From contig KN805370.1 in NCBI GenBank assembly GCA_000818945.1, positions 1,545,135 to 1,609,134 on the forward strand: a stretch of 64,000 bases of DNA, given 5' to 3'. The position numbers and the translations under genes are program-made. The notes under the pieces were generated by a model that did not search any database, was not told where the DNA came from, and worked only from the letters and a program-made list of their open reading frames with translations. This DNA comes from Schizochytrium sp. CCTCC M209059 (taxonomy: Eukaryota > Sar > Bigyra > Thraustochytrida > Thraustochytriidae). Of this stretch, positions 8,317 through 18,866 are shown piece after piece. The first letter of the stretch is position 1. Each line of letters begins with the position of its first letter.

Positions 8317-10222
8317 TTAGCTTTCTGGAAATGGTCTCCTCCGTTCGAAAAAGACGCGCAGTCGGCCGTGCTGCAGCTCAAGCGAGTCGTACCCGTCGAA
8401 TCCTTGTGCCAGACTGGCGAGAGAGAGAGTGAGAGAAAAGTCACGACAAGAACTTGTGGAAGGTTTAGAACTTTCGGCCTCGGGATGAGTTTAGATGCCG
8501 CATCTCTTTGTGCACAGGAACGACTCAAATTGACGTACACACTGTCAGACACTACGTAGCAAGCATCCTTGAAACTTATTATTTCAGAGTAGGGCTTATA
8601 CGCAACGACGAAATGACCGACAGAGACTTTCCAAAGAAAAGTCATGATTGAGAACCAAAGGAGCCATACGGGCCCTTTATTTTTTAATGTGTTGTTACTC
8701 GGAATCATTGGACACGACGCATAATTTTTACTTATTTTTCTGTTTCTGAAAGAGCCCCTCCATAGAAAAGTCATGATTGAGAACTAAATGAGCCATACGG
8801 GCCTTTTCTTTTTTCTTGTGTCGTTACTCGGAGTCATTGGACAGGACGCATAATTTCTACTTATTTTTTTTGTTTCCGAAAGAGCTCCTCCATCGAAAAA
8901 CCATGATTAAGGACCAAAGGAGCCTTACGGGCCCTTTCTTTTGTCTTGTGTCGTTACCCGGAATCATTGAACATGACGCATAATTTCTACTTTTTTTCCT
9001 GTTTTTATTTTTTTACACAACAATCTTGATCAAAACACAGGCTCCCACATTACCAATCCTGGAATGGTCGAGGCCGACCGAGGTTCCACCCATTTTCTGT
9101 GAGAACACGCTGCTGCTCACGTAACTTTTCGTCGAGTCGATGGGTTTCTTCCAACACTGCGCAGAGCTCAATCGTGATGTTGTCCACTTCGGTGCGACGC
9201 GCGTCGTACCCAGACGCATCGGTCTCAGAGACACCAGAGAAACTTGGACTTCCACCGACACTTGATCTTCTGCGGCCTTGCACGCTTGCCCGACGGTCAC
9301 GGCCCATGTAAGTATCTTCCTCTCGATTTGCAAGCAGACGAATAGTCTTGCGGGAAGCCCGCCTCTTGAGAGGCTGTGGCCCAGCCGCCGATGAACCTCG
9401 ACGGCCCCGTGTCCCGACGGGCGACGACTTCAAGGCCATAGAGGGTGAGCCTGGTAATGCGTCACCGTATTCATATGTTGCTGAAGCGAGAGCGAGCGCG
9501 GTAGACGCAGCTGATGCCTGATCTTCCTCTCTTCGTTTGCGCTGGTATGCGGTCTTGAGACGGTCAAATTCACGATCAAAGAGACTGCACGAAATAATAC
9601 GACTATGACTGTCCTCTTTGGCAACAACCTCGCAGCGCAGCTCGCCCATGTGTCCAAAGGCCTTTCCGATGGCTCCTGGGGCCCCGCTTGTCTCATTGGC
9701 ACGAATGTGAATCGGATTATAAATTTTCCGCAAACCAAGAAACTGCGCGAAACGTGTTGCCTCCCCCATGCGAAGCAAGCAGGCCTTTTCGTATTGCTCC
9801 TGCGCTCGTTGCGTATCCTCTAGCAGCTTTTCGTCTTGCTCGCGGCGTTTCGCGGCACCTTCGCGCAAAAATCTGGCGGAAATGCTCTGCTCGGCTTCGC
9901 GCTCGGACGCGAGCGGCTCATCGAGGAGGCCGTGCCGCTTCAGAGCGGCGAGCCAGTCGTCCGGGTTTCCATCTCGCTTGCCGCGCTTGCCGCGTACCGG
10001 CGCAGTTTGAGGCCGCCGCCGAGGTCTCCTTCGCGAGCGCACGGCCGCGGTGCCCCCCCCTGCAGCCACCTCGTTGTGCGCGCACCTTGCGTCGCGCGCT
10101 GCTGAAGCGCTCTGTGGTCGCGCGCGCTTGCCGGGAGTGGCGGGCGGTCTGCGCACGAGGCCTGCGGAGCCCGGGCGCTGCCGCATCGCACGCACTGCGT
10201 CTGCCGTGCCGTGCCTTCCCAT
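8317..10222 (-). CDS. Unknown RPxS/TA-motif protein, two exons predicted
   Basis: Not recognised. The main exon runs from the ATG at 10222 to 9054 (389 codons). Read without splicing it stops just past a GTAATG donor (9053). A predicted last exon at 8413-8317 follows a strong pyrimidine-rich acceptor and keeps phase, adding a 32-residue tail (31 after the split codon) for 421 residues in all. The intervening 640-nt intron contains the 130-bp repeats. The N-terminus has three Arg-Pro-x-Ser/Thr-Ala motifs (residues 16-20, 35-39, 70-74), a pattern I associate with microtubule-binding ciliary proteins. Charged helical segments and a Ser/Arg-rich region follow. Function is unknown; the ciliary link is inference. 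A shorter form ending at 9051 is possible. Confidence 0.6.
8627..9011. repeat. Three direct repeats of about 130 bp
   Basis: Three degenerate copies in tandem. The landmark catgatt-aggaacc/aagg region occurs at 8641, 8770 and 8900 (spacing 129 and 130 bp). Each unit contains a gtcatgattgag-like start, catacgggcc, gtcgttactcgg, a gacgcataatt box and a T-rich tail. They lie within the predicted intron of the RPxSA gene. Confidence 0.9.
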
Positions 10223-10573
10223 CGCCGTCGCAAACCGACACTGTCAGTGAATCCCAGATTGGTCCAGAAGCAGTGAAACGATAGCCGTTACGATCTCTGA
10301 CACGGCCGGGTCCGGGCCATGAACAATAAGCCTCGCCGAGCCGCCGTACGGCTTGACAAGTGAGAAATTTGACTTACCTGCGAGGAATGTCAATTTGTTT
10401 CGTCTGCCTTAAGTCGTTCCGACAAAGTTAAACACAACGCGCTGAGCGAACTCGAGACCCTTGAAGGCAAGACCAGCTCACAGAAGGTATACCCTGTTCG
10501 ATGGCGCTCGTGTTGTCGCGATCAGAGTAGGATGCCATTGTAGTGACAATCGCACGCCCCGACGCGGGCCTCT
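10223..10573. promoter_or_regulatory. Divergent (bidirectional) promoter region
   Basis: 351 bp between the start codons of two divergently transcribed genes. About 137 bp of it is a likely 5' UTR intron of the minus-strand gene, leaving under 200 bp for both promoters. No TATA box is evident. Confidence 0.5.
10241..10377 (-). other. Predicted 5' UTR intron of the RPxSA gene
   Basis: On the minus strand CAG is followed by GTAAGT at 10377-10372, a consensus donor. The acceptor TCACTGACAG ends at 10241, 18 nt before the ATG at 10222. Upstream frames across the junction meet a stop, so the intron is probably untranslated leader. Confidence 0.5.
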
Positions 10574-13500
10574 ATGATGCACGCTGCGCGCTTCGAAAAC
10601 GCCGCCTCGCAAGGCACGAAGGGCGCGTACTTATCCGAGGACGAAGCCATGCGTGAAGAACCCGTGAGTGCATTGCAGAGTCACAAGCTGGGAGCACTAG
10701 ACGAGAACGATGGCTCTGAGCGTGAAGATGAGAGCTCGGCAAAGCGGGAGGACCTTTTCAAAGAGATCGTCGCCAAAGCTAAAACAAGGATTGCAGATAG
10801 GTGCCGCGCAAGTCTCGATCGAGACTGGCACCGGCTCAGGAGCGTTGATCCTGGACGTATCGGCCTTGCCTCTCAAAAGGCCGTACTTCTAAGACTGAAG
10901 CCTGAAAAGCTAGAGCAAATCCATGGGTACTTTACCTCTCGAATTTGGGCCGTGAAAAAAGAAGGAGGCCGTCGAGAGGGCCTCGACAGGGTCGAGGTGG
11001 CCAGTATCGCATGGCAGGCACTCATGGAGAGTGCTCCTGCTGTCGCGCAAATCATGGGTTCCGTAAAAGCCGACTACGACCGTCGTGTGCTTACTCACGT
11101 CATGGCGCAAGAGCATGCTGCCATAGCACAGGCACGTTTGATTGCTGAACAGTATTCACACACCGAAGACCGAGTGCAGAAGATATCAGCACAGCAATCA
11201 CCACCATGCCATGAGCCCAAGAGCTTACGAGTGAGGCTTCCAGAGTTGCCGAGCCTTGCACCAAGTAAAAGAGAGCAGTTATCGACACGAATGCCAGGAA
11301 TTGACGCCGAAAGAGATGGCCTCCCTGCTGGACTGTCCGCATGGTTGGAAATCGTCATGACTCGTCTGCGCAGTGAGGGTCCGGCGCAGCTGGAATTTGG
11401 CGAGGTTCTCATGGTACTGACCTTGAGCATGGAAGATCTTGTCCAAAAGGCTCGGGCCGCAAGTCACCAGATTGGAGATGTCTTTGCCAACCTGTGGATG
11501 CTCGTCTTGCAGCTTTTGCGTGACCTGGGCACGCAGCGACGGACGCATCTTCGCAAAAGTGCGCAACAAAAGGCAAAGCTGTCCGTGGCCAAGGAGAAGC
11601 TCGACAAGGATCTCTGTGATACGCTCATTCAGCATAATGCGCTCGTTTCGCATCAAAAGAAGGAGGCCCGCGGTGAAATTCTTCGACTGCAGGCCCGCCT
11701 GCGTACCACAGAGTCGCGCTTCAATTATCAAAAGATGAAGATGATGATCCGCGAAGGAGACATTCAAAAATTGCGCCAACAGGAAAATCGACTCAAACGT
11801 AAAACCATTGCGCTCGTCAATCGCCGCATGGTTCGCGAAATTGTTGACTTGGCGCACAGAGTCGAAGACGCTCATGGGCAGAAAAAGGAGAGTACCGACG
11901 ATCACGAGCGCTTGCAAAAGGAGCTCGACGAGGCCCTTGATCGGCATCGTGAACTGCAGGAAGAGCTCGTGCGTGTATTTGCGCCACCCAAGGAAGACGA
12001 CTTCGCGGGTTCTGCTTTGCGTACGAAAAAGAGCCGCGACAGAGGTCTCCAGTCCATGTCAAGCAAGCGAAAACAAAGCTCGATCTCTGGACACGCGGGG
12101 CTCATGAAGGTAAGCTCAAGACTGTCGCAGCGAATGTCCGCCGTTCACGGGCTTGCTTCTTCGCCAAGTAGTGCATCTCTAGCGTCGACGCAGCGAGATA
12201 AACGTCTCACAGTGCGAAAACGCCAGCAAAAGGAAGTCGAACGAAAGGAGAAAGAAGTGCGAAAAGCACTTCTCGGCGACTCGCAAAATGTTTTCAACGA
12301 TCTCCTAAGCCGACTTCAGGGGCTCGAGCACGATGTGAACCACGTGCGTCCACTCCGCGCAGATGTACGTACACGGAACGCCCGCGTTCAAGTGAGTGAA
12401 GCTGATCTCTACCTGCAAAAATCGGCCACGGGTGATTGCAAGCGACGGTGGGCCGTGTTCAAGGGCGGTTGGATAACAAAGCGCAAGCACCCAAGCGAGC
12501 GCGGGAATCCATTTGTGCCTCCGGAATTCATGGCACTCATGACCAATCTCCCAGTCGCTTATAAGGCCAAGCGCGCACCGCTAAAGATGGTGCGACGCCT
12601 CATCTATCAAATGCTCGAGGAACGACCTGGCGCTGGAAGCGATGGCCATCAAGACGATGCCGGTGCAGTCATGCGAACATCGGAGGGCGCGCAGCTTTCG
12701 AAAGACGTCTATCGCAATTTTGTTCATAGTTTTTTTGCGCGCAAGTACGGGCTTCCTCAGATCGCCGAGCCGAAACTCGTCGACTTTCTTGATGCCCTGC
12801 GCAATGCCACTCGTGAAGAGTGCGCGCTCGCAGATCTCTTTTGCCGGATGGTCGGTATCGAGCGCGTCGTCGCCGATGCCGAGGCAGAACATGCCGATTT
12901 TGGTCTCGATGGAATCGAAATGGCACCTCCGATTGAAGCTCTAGATGCCACGGACATTGCATTCTTGGAACGGCTCATGGCTATTCTGGTCGCGCCTGGA
13001 CCCGAAGGTACACCGCAAGGACCGATTGAGGAAAAAGAAACGGGCAGACTTTATGTGGACCTTGTGAATCTGGAAGAGGCATTTCCTCGCGTCACAAAGG
13101 TGCTCTCCGGGGCAACGCGTAGCACATTGTGGGAACATTTGCACTCGAGATTTGCAGAGTCTCTGCGCCTCAATCCCAAGGTCTTTGTTCTTCCCAAGGG
13201 CGCCAGACGTGGAACATCCCTGGACGTTTTACCCGTCGATGAGGTGCTCGAGACCGTCCTGAGCGCCTGGCAAACGGCCAAACAGCGCACGCGCGACACG
13301 CTTCATGCCCTCTTTGACGCCGCAGATGTGGCTCACGACGGTATTCTTACCGACACGCAATTTGCGCTCGTGACACGCGCAGTAAACCCGGGACTGAGCA
13401 AGCTTGCTGTCGAGGAACTTTTGAATGACGCTTTGCGCAGAGGTACCAATGCAGAGACTGTGCAACGCGAGGACTTTGTCGCGGCTTGCTTCGCACATGA

Positions 13501-14431
13501 GGTGTACTCTGCGAGCGACTGGGACCGGGCAGAAGGCGGTCTCGCGAAACTTGCCAGGAAAGATGGAGTACGAAGCGACCGAGACCTGACGCTTAAACGT
13601 TTGCGTGCCGTTTGGGAGGTTCAAGAAACTCAAGCGGAAGATGCCATGCGTGCGTTAGATGCCGAAGCGGTTACGTCTGCACTCGAGGCCCAGCTATCTG
13701 CGCATCACGAGCGAATCCGACACTTCAAGCACCTTGTGGCCCGCGCCGAGGAGAAGGAAGAGCACTTGGAGAAGGCCGAAGAAAAGAAAAAGACTGTACA
13801 GGAGAGCAGCACATCCGAGATACTGAATGTAGAAGCGTGCTGGTTTGCGCTCTGGATATTGCGCTATGAGCTGGATAAGGTAAGACGGGAGAAAGAGGTC
13901 TCGACGGCACTGGGGTCTGTGCACTACCTTATGCGCTGGAAGCTGCGAATGCGCGAGATTCTCGGCTTGGACAATGATGCGCCCACATCAAGCATATTTC
14001 TTGCAAAGGGAAGACGCAAGAAAGAACTCGTCCATCCGGTGTTTTCGCGGTGCCGCTGGCACCGAACAGACGACTTTTTGGCCTTTTTGAATGGAAAAAA
14101 GGTCTTTCACTTTCCAGAAGATGGTGAAGGTAGTGGGACTGTGGAGACGATCGAAGATGAAACGCTGATTCCTATGGAGATCAACACTGCCGACGATTGT
14201 GGTAACACGCTCTTGCACGTAGCCGTTCAAAATGGCCACGACGATTATGTGCAGGTTCTGTTGGATCGTGGTGTGAACGTCGACTGGCAGAACATGACTG
14301 GACAAACAGCAATGCATTTCGCGAAAGCGTACGAGCACAAACGTATTTTTTTCATGCTACGTCGAGCGGGAGCTAATGACAAGATCAAGAACAACGCCGG
14401 TAAAACTTGTCATGAAATGGAAGATACATAG
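10574..14431 (+). CDS. Large unknown coiled-coil, EF-hand-like and ankyrin protein
   Basis: 1285 residues in one exon from the ATG at 10574. No family recognised. Visible order: a charged N-terminus; long heptad-rich coiled coils around residues 330-470 and 540-600 (many Glu/Lys/Arg/Gln); a globular middle; an EF-hand-like segment near residue 915 (LFDAADVAHDGILTD, with Asp/Gly at loop positions but a non-acidic position 12); another coiled coil near 1030-1090; and two C-terminal ankyrin repeats (GNTLLHVAVQNGHDDYVQVL, then TGQTAMHFAKAYEHKRIFFM). Such architecture is common in axonemal or cytoskeletal scaffold proteins, and it shares a short divergent promoter with the RPxSA gene. Role is inferred only from architecture. 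Confidence 0.75.
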   Translation: MMHAARFENAASQGTKGAYLSEDEAMREEPVSALQSHKLGALDENDGSEREDESSAKREDLFKEIVAKAKTRIADRCRASLDRDWHRLRSVDPGRIGLASQKAVLLRLKPEKLEQIHGYFTSRIWAVKKEGGRREGLDRVEVASIAWQALMESAPAVAQIMGSVKADYDRRVLTHVMAQEHAAIAQARLIAEQYSHTEDRVQKISAQQSPPCHEPKSLRVRLPELPSLAPSKREQLSTRMPGIDAERDGLPAGLSAWLEIVMTRLRSEGPAQLEFGEVLMVLTLSMEDLVQKARAASHQIGDVFANLWMLVLQLLRDLGTQRRTHLRKSAQQKAKLSVAKEKLDKDLCDTLIQHNALVSHQKKEARGEILRLQARLRTTESRFNYQKMKMMIREGDIQKLRQQENRLKRKTIALVNRRMVREIVDLAHRVEDAHGQKKESTDDHERLQKELDEALDRHRELQEELVRVFAPPKEDDFAGSALRTKKSRDRGLQSMSSKRKQSSISGHAGLMKVSSRLSQRMSAVHGLASSPSSASLASTQRDKRLTVRKRQQKEVERKEKEVRKALLGDSQNVFNDLLSRLQGLEHDVNHVRPLRADVRTRNARVQVSEADLYLQKSATGDCKRRWAVFKGGWITKRKHPSERGNPFVPPEFMALMTNLPVAYKAKRAPLKMVRRLIYQMLEERPGAGSDGHQDDAGAVMRTSEGAQLSKDVYRNFVHSFFARKYGLPQIAEPKLVDFLDALRNATREECALADLFCRMVGIERVVADAEAEHADFGLDGIEMAPPIEALDATDIAFLERLMAILVAPGPEGTPQGPIEEKETGRLYVDLVNLEEAFPRVTKVLSGATRSTLWEHLHSRFAESLRLNPKVFVLPKGARRGTSLDVLPVDEVLETVLSAWQTAKQRTRDTLHALFDAADVAHDGILTDTQFALVTRAVNPGLSKLAVEELLNDALRRGTNAETVQREDFVAACFAHEVYSASDWDRAEGGLAKLARKDGVRSDRDLTLKRLRAVWEVQETQAEDAMRALDAEAVTSALEAQLSAHHERIRHFKHLVARAEEKEEHLEKAEEKKKTVQESSTSEILNVEACWFALWILRYELDKVRREKEVSTALGSVHYLMRWKLRMREILGLDNDAPTSSIFLAKGRRKKELVHPVFSRCRWHRTDDFLAFLNGKKVFHFPEDGEGSGTVETIEDETLIPMEINTADDCGNTLLHVAVQNGHDDYVQVLLDRGVNVDWQNMTGQTAMHFAKAYEHKRIFFMLRRAGANDKIKNNAGKTCHEMEDT

Positions 14432-14663
14432 GATGGTGCTGGCCTTACGTGAACGATACTAAGATTCGTGCATGGCGTGGGTGAATTGTGGAGAATCTTA
14501 CCATTGCCAAACAAGGTCAATATCAGGTTGCCGCAGTGCAAAACACATGACACGTCGTGCTCGCATCGACAAGCTGTATGCGAAAAAGTTCAGAGTTTTA
14601 GAACCTAACAACAAAAGAATCGACGTCGAAGCTAGGCTTCGATCTTAACAATAGCTAAACTTG

Positions 14664-16460
14664 CTAGCGCTGCTTGGTTTCCCAGTCCGCAGGGACGTAG
14701 TATTCTTCGTGCTCCGGTGCAAGTTCGTTGCCCGTGATATGCGCCGCAATTTTCTCGGCAACCATGATTGTGGGGCTATTGAGGTTGCCACTCGTGATGC
14801 TGGGGAAAATGGATGCGTCGACGACTCGAAGATTTGTAGTGCCGTATACGGCACCATAGGAGTCGACGACTTTGCCCATGGCGCAAGTGCATGAAAGATG
14901 ATATGCGCTGTGCGAAGATTGGCGAACCCATGTGTCGATGGCGTCGTCATTCTCTTTGGAGACGTTCTGTGTGTCAAGCTCAGGGTCTGGAGCGTGGCGC
15001 TTGCCCTTGTATGGCTGGAAAGCAGGCTGCTGAATAAGTTCGTCTGCCAGACGGACCGCCTTGCGCATGTCGTCGACATCCTGTTGCGTACCGAGAAAGT
15101 TGGGGTCGATAAGTGGAGCGGCTTTGGGGTCAGAGCTAGCAAGGCGGATTGTGCCGCGCGAGGTAGGACGAAGCGTGCCCACATGAATCTGAAAGCCATG
15201 ATGGGGCAGAACCTCAAGCTGGCCAACGACACATCCGGGAATAAAGTGGTACTGAATGTCAGGATGCTTGTGACCCTTGTCAGTACGAATGAAGGCCCCG
15301 GTCTCGAATTGGTTCGAGGCGCACACACCTGTTCCACGAAGGAACCACTCGATGCCCACACCAAGGCGGTCGTGTAGGTGACGGACCGTCCAGGCGGCGA
15401 CCGGATAGAGGCTTACGGGCAGATTACAGAGATATTGAAGATACACCTCGAGATGATCTTGGAGGTTTTTGCCCACCTCGGGATTGTGATGAACAATATC
15501 GGTAATGCCCTGTTCCGTTAGTTGGTCGCGATCTCCGATGCCAGAAAGCATGAGCGTCTGCGGAGAGCCGACAGCACCCATGCAGAGGATGACTTCCTTT
15601 TCAGCCATGACATGGAAAATCTCGCCAGTCTTAGTATCTTCGCATTCGACGCCAACGGCACGTGGGACAGCGCCGTCCTCCTTGCCGGTTTCGAAAATGA
15701 CGCGATGTACAAGGGTCTCAAGAAAGATGTCGAGCTTGTCTTTGCGAGCGGGATCGGCCATTGCAGGATGCAAGTATGCCGCTGCAGCAGAACATCGCTT
15801 GCCCGTGTCCGGGTCGACGGTCATGTCAAAAGGTCCGAAGCCTTCCTGCATGAAGCCGTTGGTATCCTTGGTCACAGGGTACCCCGCTTCGGCGCCAGCT
15901 TCTTCGAGTACGTTGAAGAGTACGTTGGTGCGAGACTTGGGAGACTCGTAGTTTGTGACCTTGAGAGGGCCTTCGTAACCACGGTACGGGCTCGGGTCCG
16001 TGTCGCTGTCCGGGTCTCTGCTTTTGAACGACTGCGCACGCTTAAAGTACGGGAGCACGTCAGCATAGCCCCAGCCCGAGACGCCTTCACTCTCATTCCA
16101 GCGTTCAAAGTCGAGGGCATGGCCGCGCACGTAGACCATGGCGTTGATGCTAGAGGATCCGCCCAAGACCTTGCCACGCGGCTGGTGCACGCTCCGTCCA
16201 TCAAGTCCCTTTTGTGGCGTGGTGTAATAGTTCCAGTTGTATCTTTCGTCGGCGACGCTGTACGTGAGCGCCGCGGGCATCTGGATCGTCCACGAGTCGA
16301 TGCGGCCAATGTCGAACTTGCCAGCCTCGATCACGGCGACACTACGTTTGCCTCCTTCCGAGAGTCTGTTCGCCGTGACGCAGCCCGCGGACCCTGCGCC
16401 CAAAACGACATAGTCTACGATTTTGCGGACCGTCGCCGCGGACCCTCGGCGCGCCGCCAT
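14664..16460 (-). CDS. GMC-family oxidoreductase, choline dehydrogenase type
   Basis: FAD-dependent alcohol dehydrogenase, 598 residues, one exon. The FAD-binding GAGSAG lies at 21-26. The family signature GGSSSINAMVYVRGHALDF and the later GAVGSPQTLMLSGIG are present. The catalytic end has HSAYHLSCTCAMG (His about 517-521) and NLNSPT (Asn about 561), both as in choline dehydrogenase, which oxidises choline to betaine aldehyde in mitochondria. The N-terminus before the FAD motif is only 20 residues with a few Arg, so a mitochondrial presequence is short or absent. BetA/CHDH is the closest subfamily I recognise, but substrate cannot be settled by eye. The neighbouring genes give no betaine-pathway context. 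Confidence 0.88.
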   Translation of the reverse strand: MAARRGSAATVRKIVDYVVLGAGSAGCVTANRLSEGGKRSVAVIEAGKFDIGRIDSWTIQMPAALTYSVADERYNWNYYTTPQKGLDGRSVHQPRGKVLGGSSSINAMVYVRGHALDFERWNESEGVSGWGYADVLPYFKRAQSFKSRDPDSDTDPSPYRGYEGPLKVTNYESPKSRTNVLFNVLEEAGAEAGYPVTKDTNGFMQEGFGPFDMTVDPDTGKRCSAAAAYLHPAMADPARKDKLDIFLETLVHRVIFETGKEDGAVPRAVGVECEDTKTGEIFHVMAEKEVILCMGAVGSPQTLMLSGIGDRDQLTEQGITDIVHHNPEVGKNLQDHLEVYLQYLCNLPVSLYPVAAWTVRHLHDRLGVGIEWFLRGTGVCASNQFETGAFIRTDKGHKHPDIQYHFIPGCVVGQLEVLPHHGFQIHVGTLRPTSRGTIRLASSDPKAAPLIDPNFLGTQQDVDDMRKAVRLADELIQQPAFQPYKGKRHAPDPELDTQNVSKENDDAIDTWVRQSSHSAYHLSCTCAMGKVVDSYGAVYGTTNLRVVDASIFPSITSGNLNSPTIMVAEKIAAHITGNELAPEHEEYYVPADWETKQR

Positions 16461-17119
16461 GCTTCCCGCCGTTTGCCCTTATTGTACAGCCCGAGCCCGA
16501 CTCTCCTCCGGGGCGCAGACGCCGTTACCACTCGCAGTCGCTCGCTCCGCTCGCCCAGGTCTCGCCGGAGTTCTGCACGGCCCTCCGCGGCTGCGAGCGC
16601 TGCTCCGCCCCGCCACGCCCTCCAAGCTTGCGCGTTTGGGTCGCCGCGCTCGAGTCTCGCCAAGATTGCGTTGGCTCTTCTCCCTCCACGCCAAGATTCG
16701 CAATTACTCTTCCTTGCTCGCTTGCTTCCTTCTTTCCGTTGACCGGCCTAGGACTATAGTAGCACCGCACGTGTACTACAGGAGCCCTTTTCGCAAGGCA
16801 CGTGCACAAGGGCGCGTACGCGGGCAAGACGGAGAGGGTGAAGACGACGGCCAGGGCGAATTGGTGGAGCGAGAGGGGAAAAAGGAGCGCGGAGGAGGAG
16901 GTAATGTCATGTGCTTGGCACGATGGACCAAGGCCAGGGAAGGACCCGAGGGTGTCTTTGGGAAGACGAAGGTGTCAACGCAACGTCATCCATCATCGCC
17001 GTCAGGGAGAAGCCTTTGCGCAGATGCGCGGAAAGGAGAAGTCGATGGGGGCCAAGCGAAGCGTGAAGAACGAGGAATCGCGGAAGAGAGGAGAAACTTA
17101 GGTTACTGATTCGAGCGTC
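16461..17119. other. Upstream region of the GMC oxidoreductase gene
   Basis: 659 bp of GC-rich, later purine-rich sequence between the GMC start codon and the TMEM181 stop codon. Open frames exist on both strands but none resembles a protein; presumed promoter plus 3' UTR. Confidence 0.45.
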
Positions 17120-18571
17120 TTAGATTTCGGAAAGACGAACCTCTGTGGCGCCGTCGTCATGCGGAGTGTTGACGGGAATGACGGCAGCGCGGCCCGTTTC
17201 CGCAGACGTGACAGGGGGGTCCTTGACGAGCCCAAGGTCATAGTCCACCGGTTGGTAGAGTACCATGACTTCGAGGACGTACAGAGTGAAGAGGAACTGG
17301 AAAAAGTAGTACACGTGTGTGAAGCGCACGTCTTGCTCGTTGACCAAGCCCAAGATGATGCCGACGCAGGTCGCCAGGAGCCTCCAAACGTGACCAAAGA
17401 GAACGAGCTTGAGGCTCCGTCCGCCAAATTGGCCAATGTGGGAAGCGGCGCGGAGGATGAAAAAGAGAGCCCAGCAAAGGTAGATGACTCCAAAGGCGAT
17501 GCAGGTGACCCGGACCGCCGTGGTGAGGTCATCGTTCTCGGTCCAGTCGTAAACGTAATTCGTGTTGGCAGTGTATGCAGTCATGCCGTAGACGACGCAT
17601 CCTGTGATCCAAAATATGAGAGCAAAGCAGATCTTGAGGACGCGCGAGAGCATGCCGGGGCGCGTAGAACGGTACATCGTCTCAAAGACCTCGATCCAGA
17701 AGACGAGGAGGATACTGAGAAAGGCCGTCTGCATCACTACCGAGGCAGCGATGAAGACATAGCGCAAGGTGGAAGCGCGAATGTACTGAAAGCCCAAGAG
17801 AGGCTGATTGTATAGCGCAACGGCAATGCCGAGCGCGAGGATCCATTTCTGGGTGGGTGTCCGGTACGGGCAGCAGCACGACGTTGACGTGGCGTCGGCG
17901 TCAAATGTGTTGCGCGCGCGGGCGCGGAGTGCATCGCGCCGGCAGGCGATTTGCCAAAAGATGAGGCCGATCACCGAGAGGCCAAAGCACAGATAGTTCA
18001 TGCGGATCTGCCAGACGGCAAATTCGATGGTCTCGGCCCGAAAAAAGAAGTCGACGTCCTCGATCCAATCTGTTTCACCAACGGACGAGTCCGCGGTGCT
18101 TACGACCCAGGAGTAGCGCTTGTACGAGACGAACTCGTCCCAAAAGACGAGCACGTCTTCGCAGTCGCCTCTGACGCACGATACGCGACGCGGAACGGTC
18201 GTGTTGACGAGATTGACGACCTTGCCATTGTAGGTTACACCGGAAAGGACGATGTCCAGATGAATGTCGCGCACGAAGCGTCTGTCTTCGAGGTAGCCGC
18301 TTTTGGGGTTTGGCGTAAAGTAGAGTCCGAGGTGATGGGAGTACTTGTTGTCCCCAAAGACCCAGGCGTGCGCCCAGGGCTTGTTTGCGAGGTCGACGCC
18401 GTTGCCAAGCTCCCCAAAGGGCTCTTTCTCGTAGAACGCGTCCGGACCGGTGAGCCCCGCCACCAGGCATGCGGCGATGCCGACCAGGGTCCACACCGCG
18501 TACCCGACCCTCTGCTTCTTGGACATGACGTCGAGCCTCAGCGTTTCATGCAGGCCCGGGTTCCTGTCCAT
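17120..18571 (-). CDS. TMEM181: TMEM181-like seven-transmembrane GOST protein
   Basis: 483 residues from an ATG at 18571 in a GGCACCATGG context. An N-terminal membrane anchor (YAVWTLVGIAACLVAG) is followed by a luminal beta-rich domain of about 150 residues (the GOLD-like part), then about seven hydrophobic helices. Segments match TMEM181: QKWILALGIAVALYNQPLL, SILLVFWIEVF, FFILRAASHIGQFGGRSLKL and FFQFLFTLYVLEVMVLYQP. GOST proteins act in Golgi/endosomal trafficking; the exact job of TMEM181 is poorly known. It is shorter than human TMEM181 (about 600) in loops. An alternative start is the Met at 18526. Confidence 0.75.
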   Translation of the reverse strand: MDRNPGLHETLRLDVMSKKQRVGYAVWTLVGIAACLVAGLTGPDAFYEKEPFGELGNGVDLANKPWAHAWVFGDNKYSHHLGLYFTPNPKSGYLEDRRFVRDIHLDIVLSGVTYNGKVVNLVNTTVPRRVSCVRGDCEDVLVFWDEFVSYKRYSWVVSTADSSVGETDWIEDVDFFFRAETIEFAVWQIRMNYLCFGLSVIGLIFWQIACRRDALRARARNTFDADATSTSCCCPYRTPTQKWILALGIAVALYNQPLLGFQYIRASTLRYVFIAASVVMQTAFLSILLVFWIEVFETMYRSTRPGMLSRVLKICFALIFWITGCVVYGMTAYTANTNYVYDWTENDDLTTAVRVTCIAFGVIYLCWALFFILRAASHIGQFGGRSLKLVLFGHVWRLLATCVGIILGLVNEQDVRFTHVYYFFQFLFTLYVLEVMVLYQPVDYDLGLVKDPPVTSAETGRAAVIPVNTPHDDGATEVRLSEI

Positions 18572-18866
18572 GGTGCCTTCCGCCGCGCCTCGCGTCGCGG
18601 CCCCTCGTCCTCTCCCCGGCCGCGTGCCTCCTGCGCCTGCGCCTGCGTCTGCGCCTCTCGCTGTGCCTCCTGTGCGTTGGGGTTCTGGTTCTGCAATTCC
18701 GCGTTGGCTTCGTCCGCGGGTTTATCGTAAGCTGGGCTAGCCCTTCCTTCCCTGTGGCGAGGGAAAGAAGATACCCGCTCGCGCCGCCCTCGAGCAGCTG
18801 CAGCTCGCAGTGCGGGTCGCCCTCGCCCGCGGCGTACCCGGCGAGCTGCCGCTGGCCGCCCCGGCT

